Origin: Pseudogymnoascus destructans
Lineage: Eukaryota; Ascomycota; Leotiomycetes; Thelebolales; Thelebolaceae
Reading direction: 5' to 3'
NCBI RefSeq assembly: GCF_001641265.1
Contig: NW_020167524.1
Span: 806,001-870,000, forward strand
Length of the DNA stretch: 64,000 nt
Every line of letters starts with the position of its first letter. Positions within the stretch are counted from its first letter, which is position 1. A program made the translations under genes and the position numbers. This document shows positions 31,758 through 42,807 of the stretch, piece by piece. The notes below the pieces were generated by a model, which worked only from the letters and a program-made list of their open reading frames with translations, was not told where the DNA came from and made no database searches.

Positions 31758-32556
31758 ATGGATCTGGACGCTGCCTACGATGCCCCTGATCCAGTCACAA
31801 GCTCCGAATCTGAAACTGAGCCCGATGGAAAAAAAGCCCCACTCAAACAATCCCACAAATTCATGCAACTGACCAACTATTCACTTCGGTCACGACAACC
31901 ACAAGTACAACCAGCACTTGAGCCAAACACTCCAACTTGCCAGAGTGCATGCCTTCAACTCCAGACCCCTCCAGCGACACAACACAAGGTTCGGAAAGGT
32001 CCAATTCCAACGTTTGCGCCTGGTCAAAAGTTCAGCAAGAAGATGCCGGCCCAAAAGACTGCTGGAAAGGCTCCAAGAAAGACCTCAGGGATCAGCGGAA
32101 AGAAGATTGTGAAGAAGGCCGCGAAGAAAAGCCGTCGTTATAAGCCTGGTAGTAAGTTGATTACTATAACTATTACTATAAATCCTTTCTGATCAAAAAC
32201 AGCCGTTGCTCTCCGACAAATCAAACAGTACCAAAAATCGACAGAACCTCTCCTTCCCCGTGCGATTCACGCGACTTATCCGTGAGATCATCAGCGACTT
32301 GCGCCCTCACGAGGACTTTCGGCTTCAGTCTTCTGCAATTTCTGCTCTCCAGGAAGCTGCAGAAACTACACTCGTCAAGGAGTTTGAAAGTAAGTGAGTC
32401 TACACGTTTATAGTAATCATTATAGTAATTGTTATAGTGACCCAGCTGGCTGCTATCCACGCAAAGAGAGTCACAATTCAACAGAAGGACATGAAGCTTG
32501 TCCAGCAGGTGCGCTTACACATGACAGGGTTTTCATTTCCAGGCCAACTAAGATAG
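31758..32556 (+). CDS. Histone H3-like protein, family B hAT element (one frameshift)
   Basis: Three exons: 31758-32151, 32203-32389 and 32438-32556. An N-terminal extension of about 95 residues (acidic, then Pro/Gln-rich) precedes an H3-like tail (KTAGKAPRK, KKSRRYKPG), which aligns from K9 of H3 onward. The fold continues TVALRQIKQYQKSTEPLL, RLIREI, SSAISALQEAAE, and AAIHAKRVTIQQKDM. Loop 1 between RLIREI and SSAI is two residues longer than in H3, as in CENP-A. At a C4 run near 32256-32259 the frame is off by one, so the copy is either a pseudogene or carries a sequencing error. The second intron lies in the same codon as in the family A gene. Spliced length would be about 230 residues. 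Confidence 0.82.
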
Positions 32557-32863
32557 GAGAGATGGAAGATACCAGGAATAGGGCAAATGAGTAGCAGGAT
32601 ACAGATAGTAGAAATCCAATGAAACGTTTCTACTATATTGGTCTATTGTAACTGTATAGTAATAACTATAGTAATGATTGTATTTGTGGCAACCCATCAT
32701 GTGTGGCAACCCATCACGTGTGACAATTCATCACACGTGATGGGTTGCCAAGGAACCGCTGGGTGCCCACGTCGGTCTGGGCGGTTTCTTCAGTATTTCC
32801 AACCCAGACCGTGGTCTGGGTTGGAAAATCTTCAGACCGGCGGTTTGCAACCACCGGTTACCC

Positions 32864-34213
32864 ATGACGCACACTAGCGCTGTCGCCGAGCTGCGGTGCA
32901 CATATCTTGCTGTTCACAAGAAAAAAGGTCCCACCCCAAAGGCTATCATAAAGATGCAAATAGAGCAGCAACGGAACAGGATACCACCCGCCATTCCAAC
33001 AGAGGAGGCGAAGTTTATCGAGGCAGTAAACCACGAGCTCGGCCCTGATATCAATACGCTTGAACTCCTACGAGATTATGAGCTGACGCAGTGAGTCACT
33101 TTACCAATACTTTATATAGTCATAATTATGTTGCAAACACTAACTAACTAGAACCGATGTTACGGCGGTAATGGTAGCAGTATCAAAACTGCTCGCCAAG
33201 CATCCAGACCTTCGACAAGAGTTCTTGATTTTCTTAAAATACCAAGTTGAACACAGCGCTAGCAATAACCCGAATACTATCCCCAGTAGCCATCCTGTCG
33301 CAAGGGGCCCGTTAACACCGACATTAACATCCCAGGGCACGAGTAGAGATGATGCTGTGCCTCAGCAGCTAAAAGATGCTCAACAATATGTACAACTACC
33401 AGTTACGTTGACGACGAGGCGTCTATGCAGCACGAGCCCGCCGAGCCCTCGATGGCTCGCCTTGTCAATACAACCTCCAGCAATCACCCGGCCACGTGTA
33501 GAACTGTTTCCCCCACCTGTGGCGCGACTTTTGAAAACAACCATTGACGTGCGAAGTGTCTATGCAATTGCAACACTGTACAGCGATGGCATAGACGCTT
33601 CGGAGAAGCTTCAAGGGCAACGCCTCCGCCTTTGCTCAAACAGAAACTTTTGCTTCTCTGGGCTAGTAATTCACGGACAAGGAGTATATACCCTCAGGGT
33701 AACGCTGGTTCATGGCCGCCATGTCGTCGAGTATGTGGATAGCAATGAAATCTACTTGGGACCCCGGCTGACTGAGGATGTTATAACCGTCCAAGACACT
33801 CGAAGTTTAAACGGCAGCTACTGCACCTGGATGAAAGCACGTACACAGACGATTACACAGGGCTTTTCCCAAATCGGAAAATATATGCAGGATCTATGAT
33901 ATATCTTGGACAGCAGATGTATACAAAGCTGATCGTGTTAGTCCGAGATTCAGAGCTCATTATAGAGAATAATATTGTAGATGGATTCTGCAACGCTCGG
34001 GATGGGTTATCTGTTTATGAAGACGGGAAATCGTATGATGATGGGGAAACCGAATGGGCTGACGGCCTAGATAAAACAATCTATCTTGGCGGAGATGGGG
34101 AAATGTACCGGCAAAGAATGGGTGGTATATTTCAGTCTTTTTTTGTGGCGTTAGAGAGAAGGGTGACGGTGGTAGATGCCGTTAGATACATTGCGCATAT
34201 GGTGTTATATTAG
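32864..34213 (+). pseudogene. 5'-truncated gene with a PAH-like helix pair and a possible velvet-like region
   Basis: Coding-like sequence starts at the right end of the family B hAT element, so the true start is lost. It reads to 33093, a 60-nt intron with branch CTAAC follows, then it continues from about 33152 to 33899. Across the intron the sequence gives a pattern like a paired amphipathic helix of Sin3 (VSKLLAKHPDLRQEFLIFL). Further on, PPPVARL and FCFSGLVIHGQGVYTLRV recall the velvet domain of fungal regulators, but the match is weak. A frame change at 33896 leads to another ORF to 34213. I regard it as a disrupted host gene. Confidence 0.4.
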
Positions 34214-36102
34214 ACTCGGATTAATCCACAGTATGCTATGGCCCAAGTCTATATTTGCACAGTTGTCTAGAAGGTACACGCAACCTAAACTCAAAACTTT
34301 ACCAAATAGTACATTAGCTTGCAGGAAAATATAGTTTATCAAATATCGTAGTTCTATCCTCGATTACCGGATTTGGCGGGAGAATTGCCAGAACTTACCG
34401 CTTACCGAATTAAGTATTTATAAAGTTGTGAACTTTGGAAGTCGGCGACCTCGAAGCGCAGCACGCTCTCTAGTAATATGAAAGAGATTAAAAAGTCATA
34501 AAAAGTAAGAACCAAGATCAGAGCATCGGGTATGGAGAGATATTGGGCCTCGTTGACCTAAGGACGACTTCCCTTGATTTTCCTGGATTATATTAGATTG
34601 ATCTCTTTTGGTCCCTGGGATGAAGATTTTCGGACATGGGGCTGGAGGTCAGATGCATACGTCTTTCCCACTTATTGATTGGCGTTTTATATTAAAATTG
34701 CCAGTTTCATGTCTTATCATAGATCCTGCATATTTGGGGAAACCCCTTTCCTTGCCTCGCTTTGTGGTAGAGGACTAGAGCGCGACGGGGAGGGTTAAGC
34801 TGCGAAATCTAGATTCATCCTCCAAATTCGATCTAGCACTGAAGCTTATTGCACCTCAATATTGACAGCTCTTGTGGATGTCAGGGCATCGGCAATAAAC
34901 ATCCTGGATAGCATCTTGGCCAGAGGAAGCCAGTAGTGCCGCCAATACGTCATTTGTCTCATAGAGAGTGGGACGTGCGGGGCGTCGAACAACTGGAATA
35001 TTGCTTATCCACCACGACCGTCCTACCTGAATTACCCTACCTCACCTCTGTAAAAATTCTAAATATTTGCTCACCGAAGCTCGTACAGTTGCTTACGTGC
35101 ACACTGTGCGAAGATTGGCACTGGCCTCAGGCATAAAATTAATTTAACTCGGCCATATATTTCTCCGCTTCTGAATTTCGATCACAAGCACTCGTCACCC
35201 CACTAGGATCCGTCCTCGCATCGTTGGGCATCAACAATTATATCACGAAAACGCAAACAACAGATACACTAATACGACTTGAAGGAAGGGACTTAAACTG
35301 CTCAGAAGATACACTTTCAGGGCCTGGTATAGAAGTTCTTCAGAGCCAACCTCGTCGGCACGAGTTCCATCCATCGCACCACTTTCACGTACTGCGATAT
35401 ATCTCGAGATACCTTCGCCAAGGGCGCCGCAACACGCAAGGCATAATCCCCGGCCATGGCCGTGAATAAAATCAAACTTGAAAAGTCATCCACGGATGAC
35501 GAGGTTACGGACAAGTACAGTACAAGGCCGAGGTAGGCTACCGATGCTCTGTCAAATTGCGGTGTTACTGAGACAAGTTAGTTTGATGATGTCAGCGTTG
35601 CCTCCTTTATATGGACTACGCCACAAAACAATGTGAGAATATGGCCGCCAGAGAATACTACGGCGGTTGTTGTCGATATTTACAAAGGTGGGGGAGCAGT
35701 TAACATATACGAAACGCCGGGGGATAAATTTCTCGATGGTGTAGGATCAGGAGACGTTGACTCATTAGTGATAATTCCATGGAATAAGAGCTGGTGGTAC
35801 TATTCTATTGGTTCCCTTCGAGTTGGTTATATTGCAGGAGGGTAGAGTGTTAAGTACAAATACTCTGTAGGACTATGGTGGAAGTTGCTATTTACATTCT
35901 CTCTGGCCGTTCTGTAGCATATTGGCAACTTAAATCCCTCGAGATAGGAATCACAATAAATGGTGAAGTACAGATGTTATAGGGATCTGACAGCAATATT
36001 CCTCCATTTATGTAGCCGGACATCATAATCGATTGTGTGTCTTCGATTGTCAATCTGTACATGGTGCCGATGTGAGAATCTATAGCAAGATTAGAGATGC
36101 TG
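34214..36102. other. Region with only weak ORFs
   Basis: About 1.9 kb. Small ORFs at 34936-35136, 35224-35469 and 35633-35845 have no recognisable domains. The last (70 residues, ending VGYIAGG) is Gly- and Trp-rich and might be the end of a decayed beta-rich protein. No repeats or RNA genes seen. Confidence 0.4.
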
Positions 36103-36762
36103 TCATATGATCTTATTTCCTGTACCTTCTATGTGCATACCCTGTTGAAGCTGGTCCCCAACGTACTGAGCCTCTAATATGTCATTCTGCCCTTGAATAT
36201 GGTCGGCAGATCCTGTCGCCTTCGACGTTATGCCGTTCATCCATTCTGAATTTTGACTTCGTCCTGGTGGCTGAGCCTCAGGTACAGCATCAAAATGTTC
36301 AATAGACACTGTTGTGGATTAGTCGTGTTCTTGTCTAAGCATAAGATATGACAAACCTTTCGCAGAATAGATCCCTGCAAGCTCTTGGAAAAGCGGAGAC
36401 TCCAACGCTTCTCCACGCTTTTTGATTTCAGATGGAAGTTGGAGCCGCTCTTTTTCTCTCATGTTCGCTACCGCTGATTGCCCAAGCCCAACTGCAGATA
36501 AGACAATCGCTTGGACGCCGTTGACTACTTCAGCCATTTTCAAGAACCTCTGATAAGAATCTCGCCTCAGATCGGTCTTCGAGGTTGTCTTTGATGAGGA
36601 ACTCGCCACGAGCTTGAATGCTTCTTGAATCCGCGTTCCCTCATGTTGCTTCACCCAAGCCCGGGAACAAATGAGTTTTGAGGTTTCAAGTAGCTTTGTA
36701 ACAGCAGCCTCGGCTGTTAATGGCGTGTGACGTGACTTTCTCTGAGTACCAGATGGGTCCAT
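36103..36762 (-). pseudogene. Uncharacterised ORF split by one in-frame stop
   Basis: Two ORFs, 36762-36319 and 36309-36103, are in the same frame and separated only by a TAA at 36319-36321. Read together they give about 219 residues. The N-terminal part is helical and Lys/Ser-rich (TAEAAVTKLLETSKLI), with a small hydrophobic stretch (VNGVQAIVLSAVGLGQSAVA). The C-terminal part is polar. Composition is reminiscent of N-terminal adaptor regions of fungal NLR-type genes, but I have no specific match. It may be a pseudogene or the TAA may fall in an unrecognised intron. Confidence 0.4.
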
Positions 36763-36812
36763 AATAAATCGTAAATCGTTCGTATAAGGGGAACTGTACG
36801 GAGGTAGCGGAT

Positions 36813-37217
36813 TTAGAGGATGTTGGAAAGACGTTGGGGCTTTGGAGCTATATAGTTGGAAGATGGCTGGAAACTCACGTGCAATTGAGATGGTTGAAAG
36901 TCACAGGGGTTTGTGATTGGAGGTTTGTTGGATGGAGCTGTTGGAAAACGGTTAAAAATGGTTGAGAACTCACATCCAGTAATTTGAGATGCTGCAGTTG
37001 GACAATGGTTGGAACTCACAGGGGTAGTGATTGGATAGGGGTTGTCACACGATGTTGGAAAATGGTTGGAACGTACGTCCACTAATTTGAGATGCTGTAG
37101 TTGGACGATGGTTGAAACAGGAGTAGTGATTGGATAGGGGTTGTTGCACGCTGTTGGAAAATGGTTGGCATATGAGAAGGGTTAGTTTGGCAAATGGTTG
37201 GAACTCACAGGGGTAGT
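36813..37217. repeat. Minisatellite of about 100-bp units, left part
   Basis: Degenerate tandem units contain TTGGAAAATGGTTGG, ACTCACAGGGGTAGTGATTG and TAGGGGTTGTTGCACGC. The same array continues at 43118-43490, showing that the hAT element at 37218 inserted in the middle; its 8-bp duplication GGGGTAGT is part of the unit. Confidence 0.85.
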
Positions 37218-37554
37218 TAGGCTGCGCACTACTCGCCCAATACTCGGCTCACTCACTCAGTGGGTTACTCAGCTGGGTGAGTAGCTGAACCTTTCACTCG
37301 ACTCGGTGAGTGAGGCCAATACTCAGTTACTCTGTAAAAACCCAGTGAGTACTCGGCTGTCACGTGTAAGATATATGCATTACGTGAACAGTCCCTCATA
37401 CGATTAATACTGTTTTATGGTTACAGTTGTAAGTTAACTTAAAGTATTACATTTATCAGCATCACTCTACCATCTCTAATAAGCTGTGAGAACGAATCAC
37501 GTATATTCCTCTATCTAAGTACCACGATTATCAGAAGATTATCAGAACACTATA

Positions 37555-40510
37555 TTATATATGCTCAAGAACATCTTTCCACCTTGCTTGATGAGGCCGG
37601 CCAGACCTACTAATACCTAAAGTATTTATAGGGTCTTGACGAGTAGCTTGAAAGATATCAAGTAGATCTCTTCCAGTCTTCCGAGGGCGTTGGATAGGCG
37701 TTGGTGGCGAGGACGGCATATCCTTATCTTCATCGTCATGAATAGTTGGAAGTATAGGCTCCTCATTATTACCATCTTCTCTTATATCTTCATTATCTGG
37801 GATATCGTCATCTGGGATGTCGTATAAGGTCTCGTTAAGACGGTCAGCCCTATCTCTTTCTTCACCTTGTTGGTAGCGCATTTGTCGTTCTTCATGTGCA
37901 GCTTGTGATAAGTCTTGCTGTTGCTGTGGCCGCTGAGGATTAAACGGAGGATATTGTACCTTTGAATATGTCTCTCGGATATGTGTATTTGATCGTGGTT
38001 CTTCTTCATCGCTGATATATTGTAACTCGATAGAATTGCACATCCGTTGTCGTTGTGCCTCATACTCTTCTTCGACTTGCTCCTCAGTCATATCAACGAC
38101 GTCCATCATATCTGCAAGCTTGTCACGATGGCCTTGACGATTCTTGTATTGTCGAGAGTAATATATAAGCATAATACTCTTAATCGTCTCAGGATTAAGT
38201 TGACCACGTCGGTGGCCACATACGTCCCTTGCGGCACTAAAGACTCGCTCAACTCCAGACTCAGCAGCAGGAATACAAAGTATATCACGAGCCATTGCTG
38301 ATAGACCAGGAAATTGCTCTTCCTTTTGTTGCCAAAATAGCAATATCTTTGTGTAGATATGTGCTATACAAGTTAGAATAAGATTATCAGAAGATTACCA
38401 GAAACTTACGAGCATCAAGATAGAGATCAGCCTCATTCACATATTCCTCTCGCTGGCCCCGAGTCCCATTTAATGTCTGACTTTGCTGCAATACTAAGGC
38501 TAATGGATCCATATCTGCATCTCGTAATCCTGATTGACTCGCAACTCGCACTGTAGAGTACTGCTCTTTATAAAGAGTCCTAAACTGTTGTTCAAACTCT
38601 GTCTCCCAATTTCGTATTGAAAAGTCAAGCTTGCAAACCTTTTTGTTAAAGTGTGAGAGCTTCACACTAGGATTTAAGATACTAGCAAATGCGAAGATAG
38701 ATCCAGTATTTGTGTATAGCTTGTTATAATACTTCCTAATCTTCTTCTCTGCAGCATCGATTGCTAAAGTCATCTTTGCTGCCCATGGATATGTTTTATG
38801 CCGTAGCCGGTGCCGAGTTCCTTCAAGCGTTGATAAGAGTTTTTGATATACTCCAAGTGTATAGCAGACAGTAGGTCCGGCTGACGATCCAATGTTTGTT
38901 GTAAAGAAGTTGAATGGCCTTGTAAGATCAATGATGTATTCGATGTGCTTCCATTCTAGCTCGCTAAGTCTGAACATGTGAGCACCATGATCGCCTCGAG
39001 TATATTGATTGATTGTTGACTTGAGTTGCTGTGCTCGCAGAAGCATATGGCATGTCGAATCCCATCGAGTTGATACATCTTGAATAAGTCGAAGAAGCCT
39101 CTGAGATGATTGACCCCGGTTCATGTTTGCCTTTTGCAAAGTCATAAACCTGTTCCTTCGAGTTTGACTTGAATTAACAAAGATAGTGAGCTTCCGGAGC
39201 TATGAGATATTAGAAAAGACTACCAGAAGTTTACCAGAACTAACAAGAGAATATATACCTTTCCAAGTGTAAATCCAATACCCTTGTCCTTCTGCAACTT
39301 TGCAAGGCCCTCCATCTGATTCTCTTCTTCCCAGTTCATTAAGATCTCTTGATTTGTTGGCGTAATCCGGATTCGACCAAGGAGAGCACTAAGGGCAAGT
39401 TGAATAACGTGAGCTAGGCGGGGTATGTGTTGTACTTTTCCTCCAATGAAATGCTCGTTGTCTGCAATACTATCAAGCATTATTTCCACATCTCTCATCA
39501 TTGAAGTGTTGTTTGACGCATTATCAGTCGTAATGGATATAATTCGTCCTTCTAAATGCTGCCTTGTGATAACTTTTTCAAGTATTCCACATAACTCAGC
39601 ACCAGTATGCTCTGTATATATAGGTTCAAACCCAATCAAGACCTCTTGCATTTTCCAATGACGGTCGATAAATGATGCAATAACACCCATAAATGAAAGT
39701 CGAGTAACACTTGACCAACAGTCGAGCGATAATGCAATCTTTGAACCAGGAACAACATCTTGTAGCATCTCTTCTTCGATTTGTGTGAGCTTTGTTGTTA
39801 AGAGGTTTCGAATAGTTGTTGCTGAGGGTAGTGGATAGTGAGGATTCTGTAAGATAGCAAGCCTTTTCCATTCAGGATCCTCGACTGAGCGGAACGAGCT
39901 ATGAGTTGAGATAACTGTGTATAGAACTTGTTCGTAAAATGCCTCTTGTGTGAGAATATGATCCTATTATAGATATTAGCCTATATAATTCTGGTAATAA
40001 TCTGGTAATCCTTACCTGTTGAGGTCGCATCTGATTGATTCGCATTTGATAGAGACTATCCTTACCCATCCGTGACTTCTTTTTGCAAATGTCTGATGCA
40101 AGATGTGTTGCCATAGACTTTGGGCCAGCAGACTTGATTGCAGGATGCGTAAGGGCCTTCGAACAATAGGTACAAATGACACATGGTTCTCCAGAAAGCC
40201 GGTCTGCTCCTTGGTGATAAATTCTCCAGTATTGAGAACTCCGGTTGGTTGAATCCCATGCAATCTTCGTAAGGAGTTTTGTAGTATGATCTGAGTGTTG
40301 TTCATACCATCGTGATAGCTTCCACCACTCAATGAATACATCGTGTGTATCCTTAGTCCATTTGATGAATTGGTTTAATTTGCCAGTATATTCGAGGCCC
40401 GCAGGGATTTGATTTAATGAAGGTAGTCGTTGAGAAGAGGGAAGAGAGTCTGAGAATATATTAGAAATAGGATTGTCAGAGTCAAACAACTCTGAATATT
40501 GCGATGACAT
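37555..40510 (-). CDS. hAT transposase, family A, intact
   Basis: Exons 40510-40016, 39963-39259, 39199-38410 and 38363-37555 join in frame to 932 residues. Residues about 95-140 form a BED-type finger (CTYCSKAL...HLASDIC). The RNase H-like catalytic core has SLDCWSS with Asp near 246 and TTDNASNN with Asp near 312, then the CxxH-like HIPRLAHVIQLAL. Exon 4 has the dimerisation region (MARDILCIPAAESGVERVFSAARD). The C-terminal 200 residues are acidic and Gln-rich and end SGRPHQARWKD, similar to the family B protein. By family it cuts and joins the terminal repeats with 8-bp duplications, as seen. Each intron contains the paired element motif. Confidence 0.92.
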
Positions 40511-40629
40511 TTGGCAAGTAGCAAATTGTTTGATTATCAGAAGATTACCAGAAGTCTGGCTACGATGAAATACTTAAATCTCTATAGCCCCTATTCGCGT
40601 CGGAAAATCAAATACTCCATTTCTCTCCT

Positions 40630-41780
40630 CTACTCTAACTCCAGAAACAACATATCCTGTGCAGCTGATACCTTAGCCCACTTTTCCTTATCAAATTTCT
40701 TAGAGTAGACAAGTAAGAACGCCTCTTTGAAGCTAGAACTATGAGTGGAGACTTGTAACCATCCGTTGTCGACAAGATTGTAAGACTTTGGGTACCACTG
40801 CGCAGGTCCTGGTAATTGGGCCCACTTTCCAAACTTCCAAGCTGTAAAGTTTGTCCAAACTGCCTGCTCGTACAAACAGAAATATTTATGTGGTGGGATA
40901 ACGTTGTGAAAAGTGCTATAATAAACAATTAGTATCTCTAGAAGATTGCTAGAATGATCAGAGACGTACCCTTCTTCTACATCAATCCATGGCATATATT
41001 CAAAGAGATGCTCAGGCTTCTTTCTCAGCTTTCCAGCCTTTCTCGTATATGAGCGGATACAGCTATCCCAGAAATGTTGCCACTTGCGGAAATTGGACTC
41101 TTCATGGGCCTATCAACCGTTAGTATTACCAGAAGATTACCAGAAGATTACCAGACTATGAGGTACCAACATCAATGCGTGCTTGAGTTAAGAGAGCCTG
41201 GATGCTAGCGATCTCTTCATCAGAAAGCTCATCTGGTAGAACAGCCTCGTCATTTAAAATATCGTCGCGCCGTAACATAAGCTCCAACTCTAAATCGTCT
41301 TCAACCTCAGTATCCTCCCATTCGCTGTTATGATCGTCATCGATTGGGATACTGGTGATACCCTCAAATGCAGCAAGCTCAGACAGAAGTTGTGGCGGAG
41401 TAGATGGTGGGGCTTGTGGAGAAGAAGAAGGGGCGCTAGTATTCTTGACTTTCTGATTCGCAATGCAAGATGCATGGGTGCCCTTTTCAGTCCTGTTTAT
41501 AGTTAGATTAAGGCTACCAGAGATTACCAGAAGGAACTTACCGAACACGAATACGCTCAACCTTCAATTCATTCTGTAGACGTGTCTTGTCTTCAGCAGA
41601 GGCAGCGATATACTTTGCAGACTTGTATAACTTCTTTAAGTAGTAGCTCAGATCGCCATGGTCAGCCTTGAGTGCTAAATGAACAGCCTTCTCATCTTCA
41701 GTAAGGTTGGAGACGCGGTTGCGAGCTTTGATAGTATTCAAATTAGTGGAGAGTTCTTCAGGTGCCTTGCGTTTCGCCAT
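40630..41780 (-). CDS. hAT accessory protein, family A
   Basis: Exons 41780-41542, 41492-41171, 41109-40970 and 40915-40630 join in frame to 328 residues. The start is basic (MAKRKAPEEL), followed by a helix (LTEDEKAVHLALKADH) that aligns with the family B start. Exon 2 is Pro/Ser-rich then very acidic (EWEDTEVEDDLELELM). Exon 3 has the Trp-rich FRKWQHFWDS. Exon 4 has VIPPHKYF, AVWTNFTAWK and LPGPAQWYPKSY. The donor after 41171 is GTTGGT, inferred because it keeps frame and matches the deleted copy. No known domain. It could be a DNA- or chromatin-binding partner of the transposase or of the H3-like protein; that is inference from neighbourhood. Confidence 0.85.
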
Positions 41781-42174
41781 GCTAAACACGTGATTAGCAG
41801 AAGATCATCAGAAGTTCTGACTGTAGAATCAAGATAATAAACTTACTTGAGGTCCTAGTGAAGAGGTAAAGCGCAAAAGAGAAGAAGAATGTGTAGATCG
41901 GAACGTAACCAAGGAAGGTGGTTGGTTGTAAGGTTGTTGTTTTTTTAAAGTTGCAAACAATTATATTCGTCAAGGAATATTCACCTGCAAATAATTACTG
42001 TTCTAAACAACACTACAACGCGTACCTTCAAATAAAACACATACCTTTCAACCTCTACCTCTTTCTTTACTCTTTCTACAACATCCTTGCTACAAACTCA
42101 CTGTAAGTACATATATCTTTTGATCTACTTCTTTGTCTTGTGTATACTTCACTAACTCATCTTAATGTTAGCAA

Positions 42175-42807
42175 ATGGCTCGTATTAAGCAAACTGCTAG
42201 GAGATCAACTGGCGGCACAGCACCAAGGATGCCACTTGGATTACAGGCTGGCTCTAGGCTTGGTGGAAAGGGAAAGGGAAAGGAAAAGGCTGTGCGCACA
42301 GCAAGAAAAGCTCCAGTTCGCTCATCTCAAGCTTGCAACAATCATGCTCAGAAGGCCATGCGCCGTGCAAAGTCTGGTAAGAGGATTACCAGAGGATTAC
42401 CAGAACTCTCTAATAAACATATAGGCACCAAGGCTCTCCGCGATATCAGAAGACAGCAACTTGATACTCGCCTGATTATTCCAAAGCTCTCATTCCAGCG
42501 TCTTGTTAGGGAAATCGCACAAGACTTCAAGTCCAATCTTCGCTTCCAGCAATCTGCTATCCTAGCTCTCCAGGAAGCTGCCGAATGCTTCCTCATTCGA
42601 GAATTTGAGAGTATGATACTTGAACATAGTGACAGGGACATACTAACAGTTATAGTGACAAATCTCCTTGCTATTCATGCGAAGAGAGTGACAATTCAGG
42701 CAAAGGATATGGTATTGGTTCGGCGTTTGCGGGATATGATGTTTAATCATGGAGCTGTAGGCTTAATCGATGGAAATGTCTCTCACCCAGGAATGAAGGT
42801 TAGATAA
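42175..42807 (+). CDS. Histone H3-like protein encoded by the hAT element
   Basis: Exons 42175-42376, 42425-42610 and 42656-42807 give 179 residues (H3 has 135). After Met the tail reads ARIKQTARRSTGGTAPRM, so K4 and S10 are kept while K9 is Arg, K14 Thr and K18 Met. The tail is about 23 residues longer than in H3 and has an ARKAP motif like that around K27. The fold follows: TKALRDIRR, FQRLVREIAQDFK, LRFQQSAILALQEAAE, AIHAKRVTIQAKDM. A 20-residue C-terminal extension ends it. Intron 2 is 45 nt with a perfect TACTAAC branch site; removing it restores FEMTNLLAIHAKRV. A 5' leader intron ends just before the ATG. It should be able to pair with H4, though this is untested. Confidence 0.93.
   Translation: MARIKQTARRSTGGTAPRMPLGLQAGSRLGGKGKGKEKAVRTARKAPVRSSQACNNHAQKAMRRAKSGKRITRGLPELSNKHIGTKALRDIRRQQLDTRLIIPKLSFQRLVREIAQDFKSNLRFQQSAILALQEAAECFLIREFESMILEHSDRDILTVIVTNLLAIHAKRVTIQAKDMVLVRRLRDMMFNHGAVGLIDGNVSHPGMKVR

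Larger units (their letters stand above)
26748..32670. repeat. Paired TTACTATAA motifs in noncoding parts of the family B hAT element
   Basis: Direct pairs of ATTACTATA or its complement TATAGTAAT with a spacing of 11-12 bp occur in transposase introns 1-3, accessory introns 1 and 3, the leader and both introns of the H3-like gene, and the spacers near 26748, 29866, 31065 and 32650. Accessory intron 2 lacks it. They are rare in exons. Confidence 0.85.
26521..32878 (-). mobile_element. hAT transposon, family B, carrying an accessory gene and an H3-like gene
   Basis: Terminal inverted repeats of 24 bp (starting GCTAGTGTGCGTCATGG) are perfect at both ends. Subterminal regions have repeated CAGACCGGCC/GGTCTGGG palindromic motifs. 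No 8-bp target duplication is visible, so the insertion site was altered or the ends recombined. Internal order: transposase (minus, 29672-26766), accessory gene (minus, 30979-29961), a 22-copy 13-bp repeat, H3-like gene (plus, 31758-32556). This is the same order as in the unrelated-looking family A copy at 37218-43117. Pairs of TTACTATAA-type motifs sit in nearly every intron and spacer. Confidence 0.93.

Noticed and set aside
36813..37082. 89-residue minus-strand ORF in the minisatellite
   Set aside because: It follows the repeat unit and is interrupted by the hAT insertion; low-complexity Asn/Pro/Thr composition without a domain.
42140..42424. ORF overlapping the H3-like gene in another frame
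   Set aside because: It has no histone motifs and reads through the H3 intron; a shadow of the real gene.
42611..42655. Reading the H3-like gene without the 45-nt second intron
   Set aside because: The intron keeps frame, but it has GTATGA, TACTAAC and TATAG signals, and removing it restores the conserved FE-x-TNLxAIHAKRV sequence; the family B gene has an intron at the same codon.
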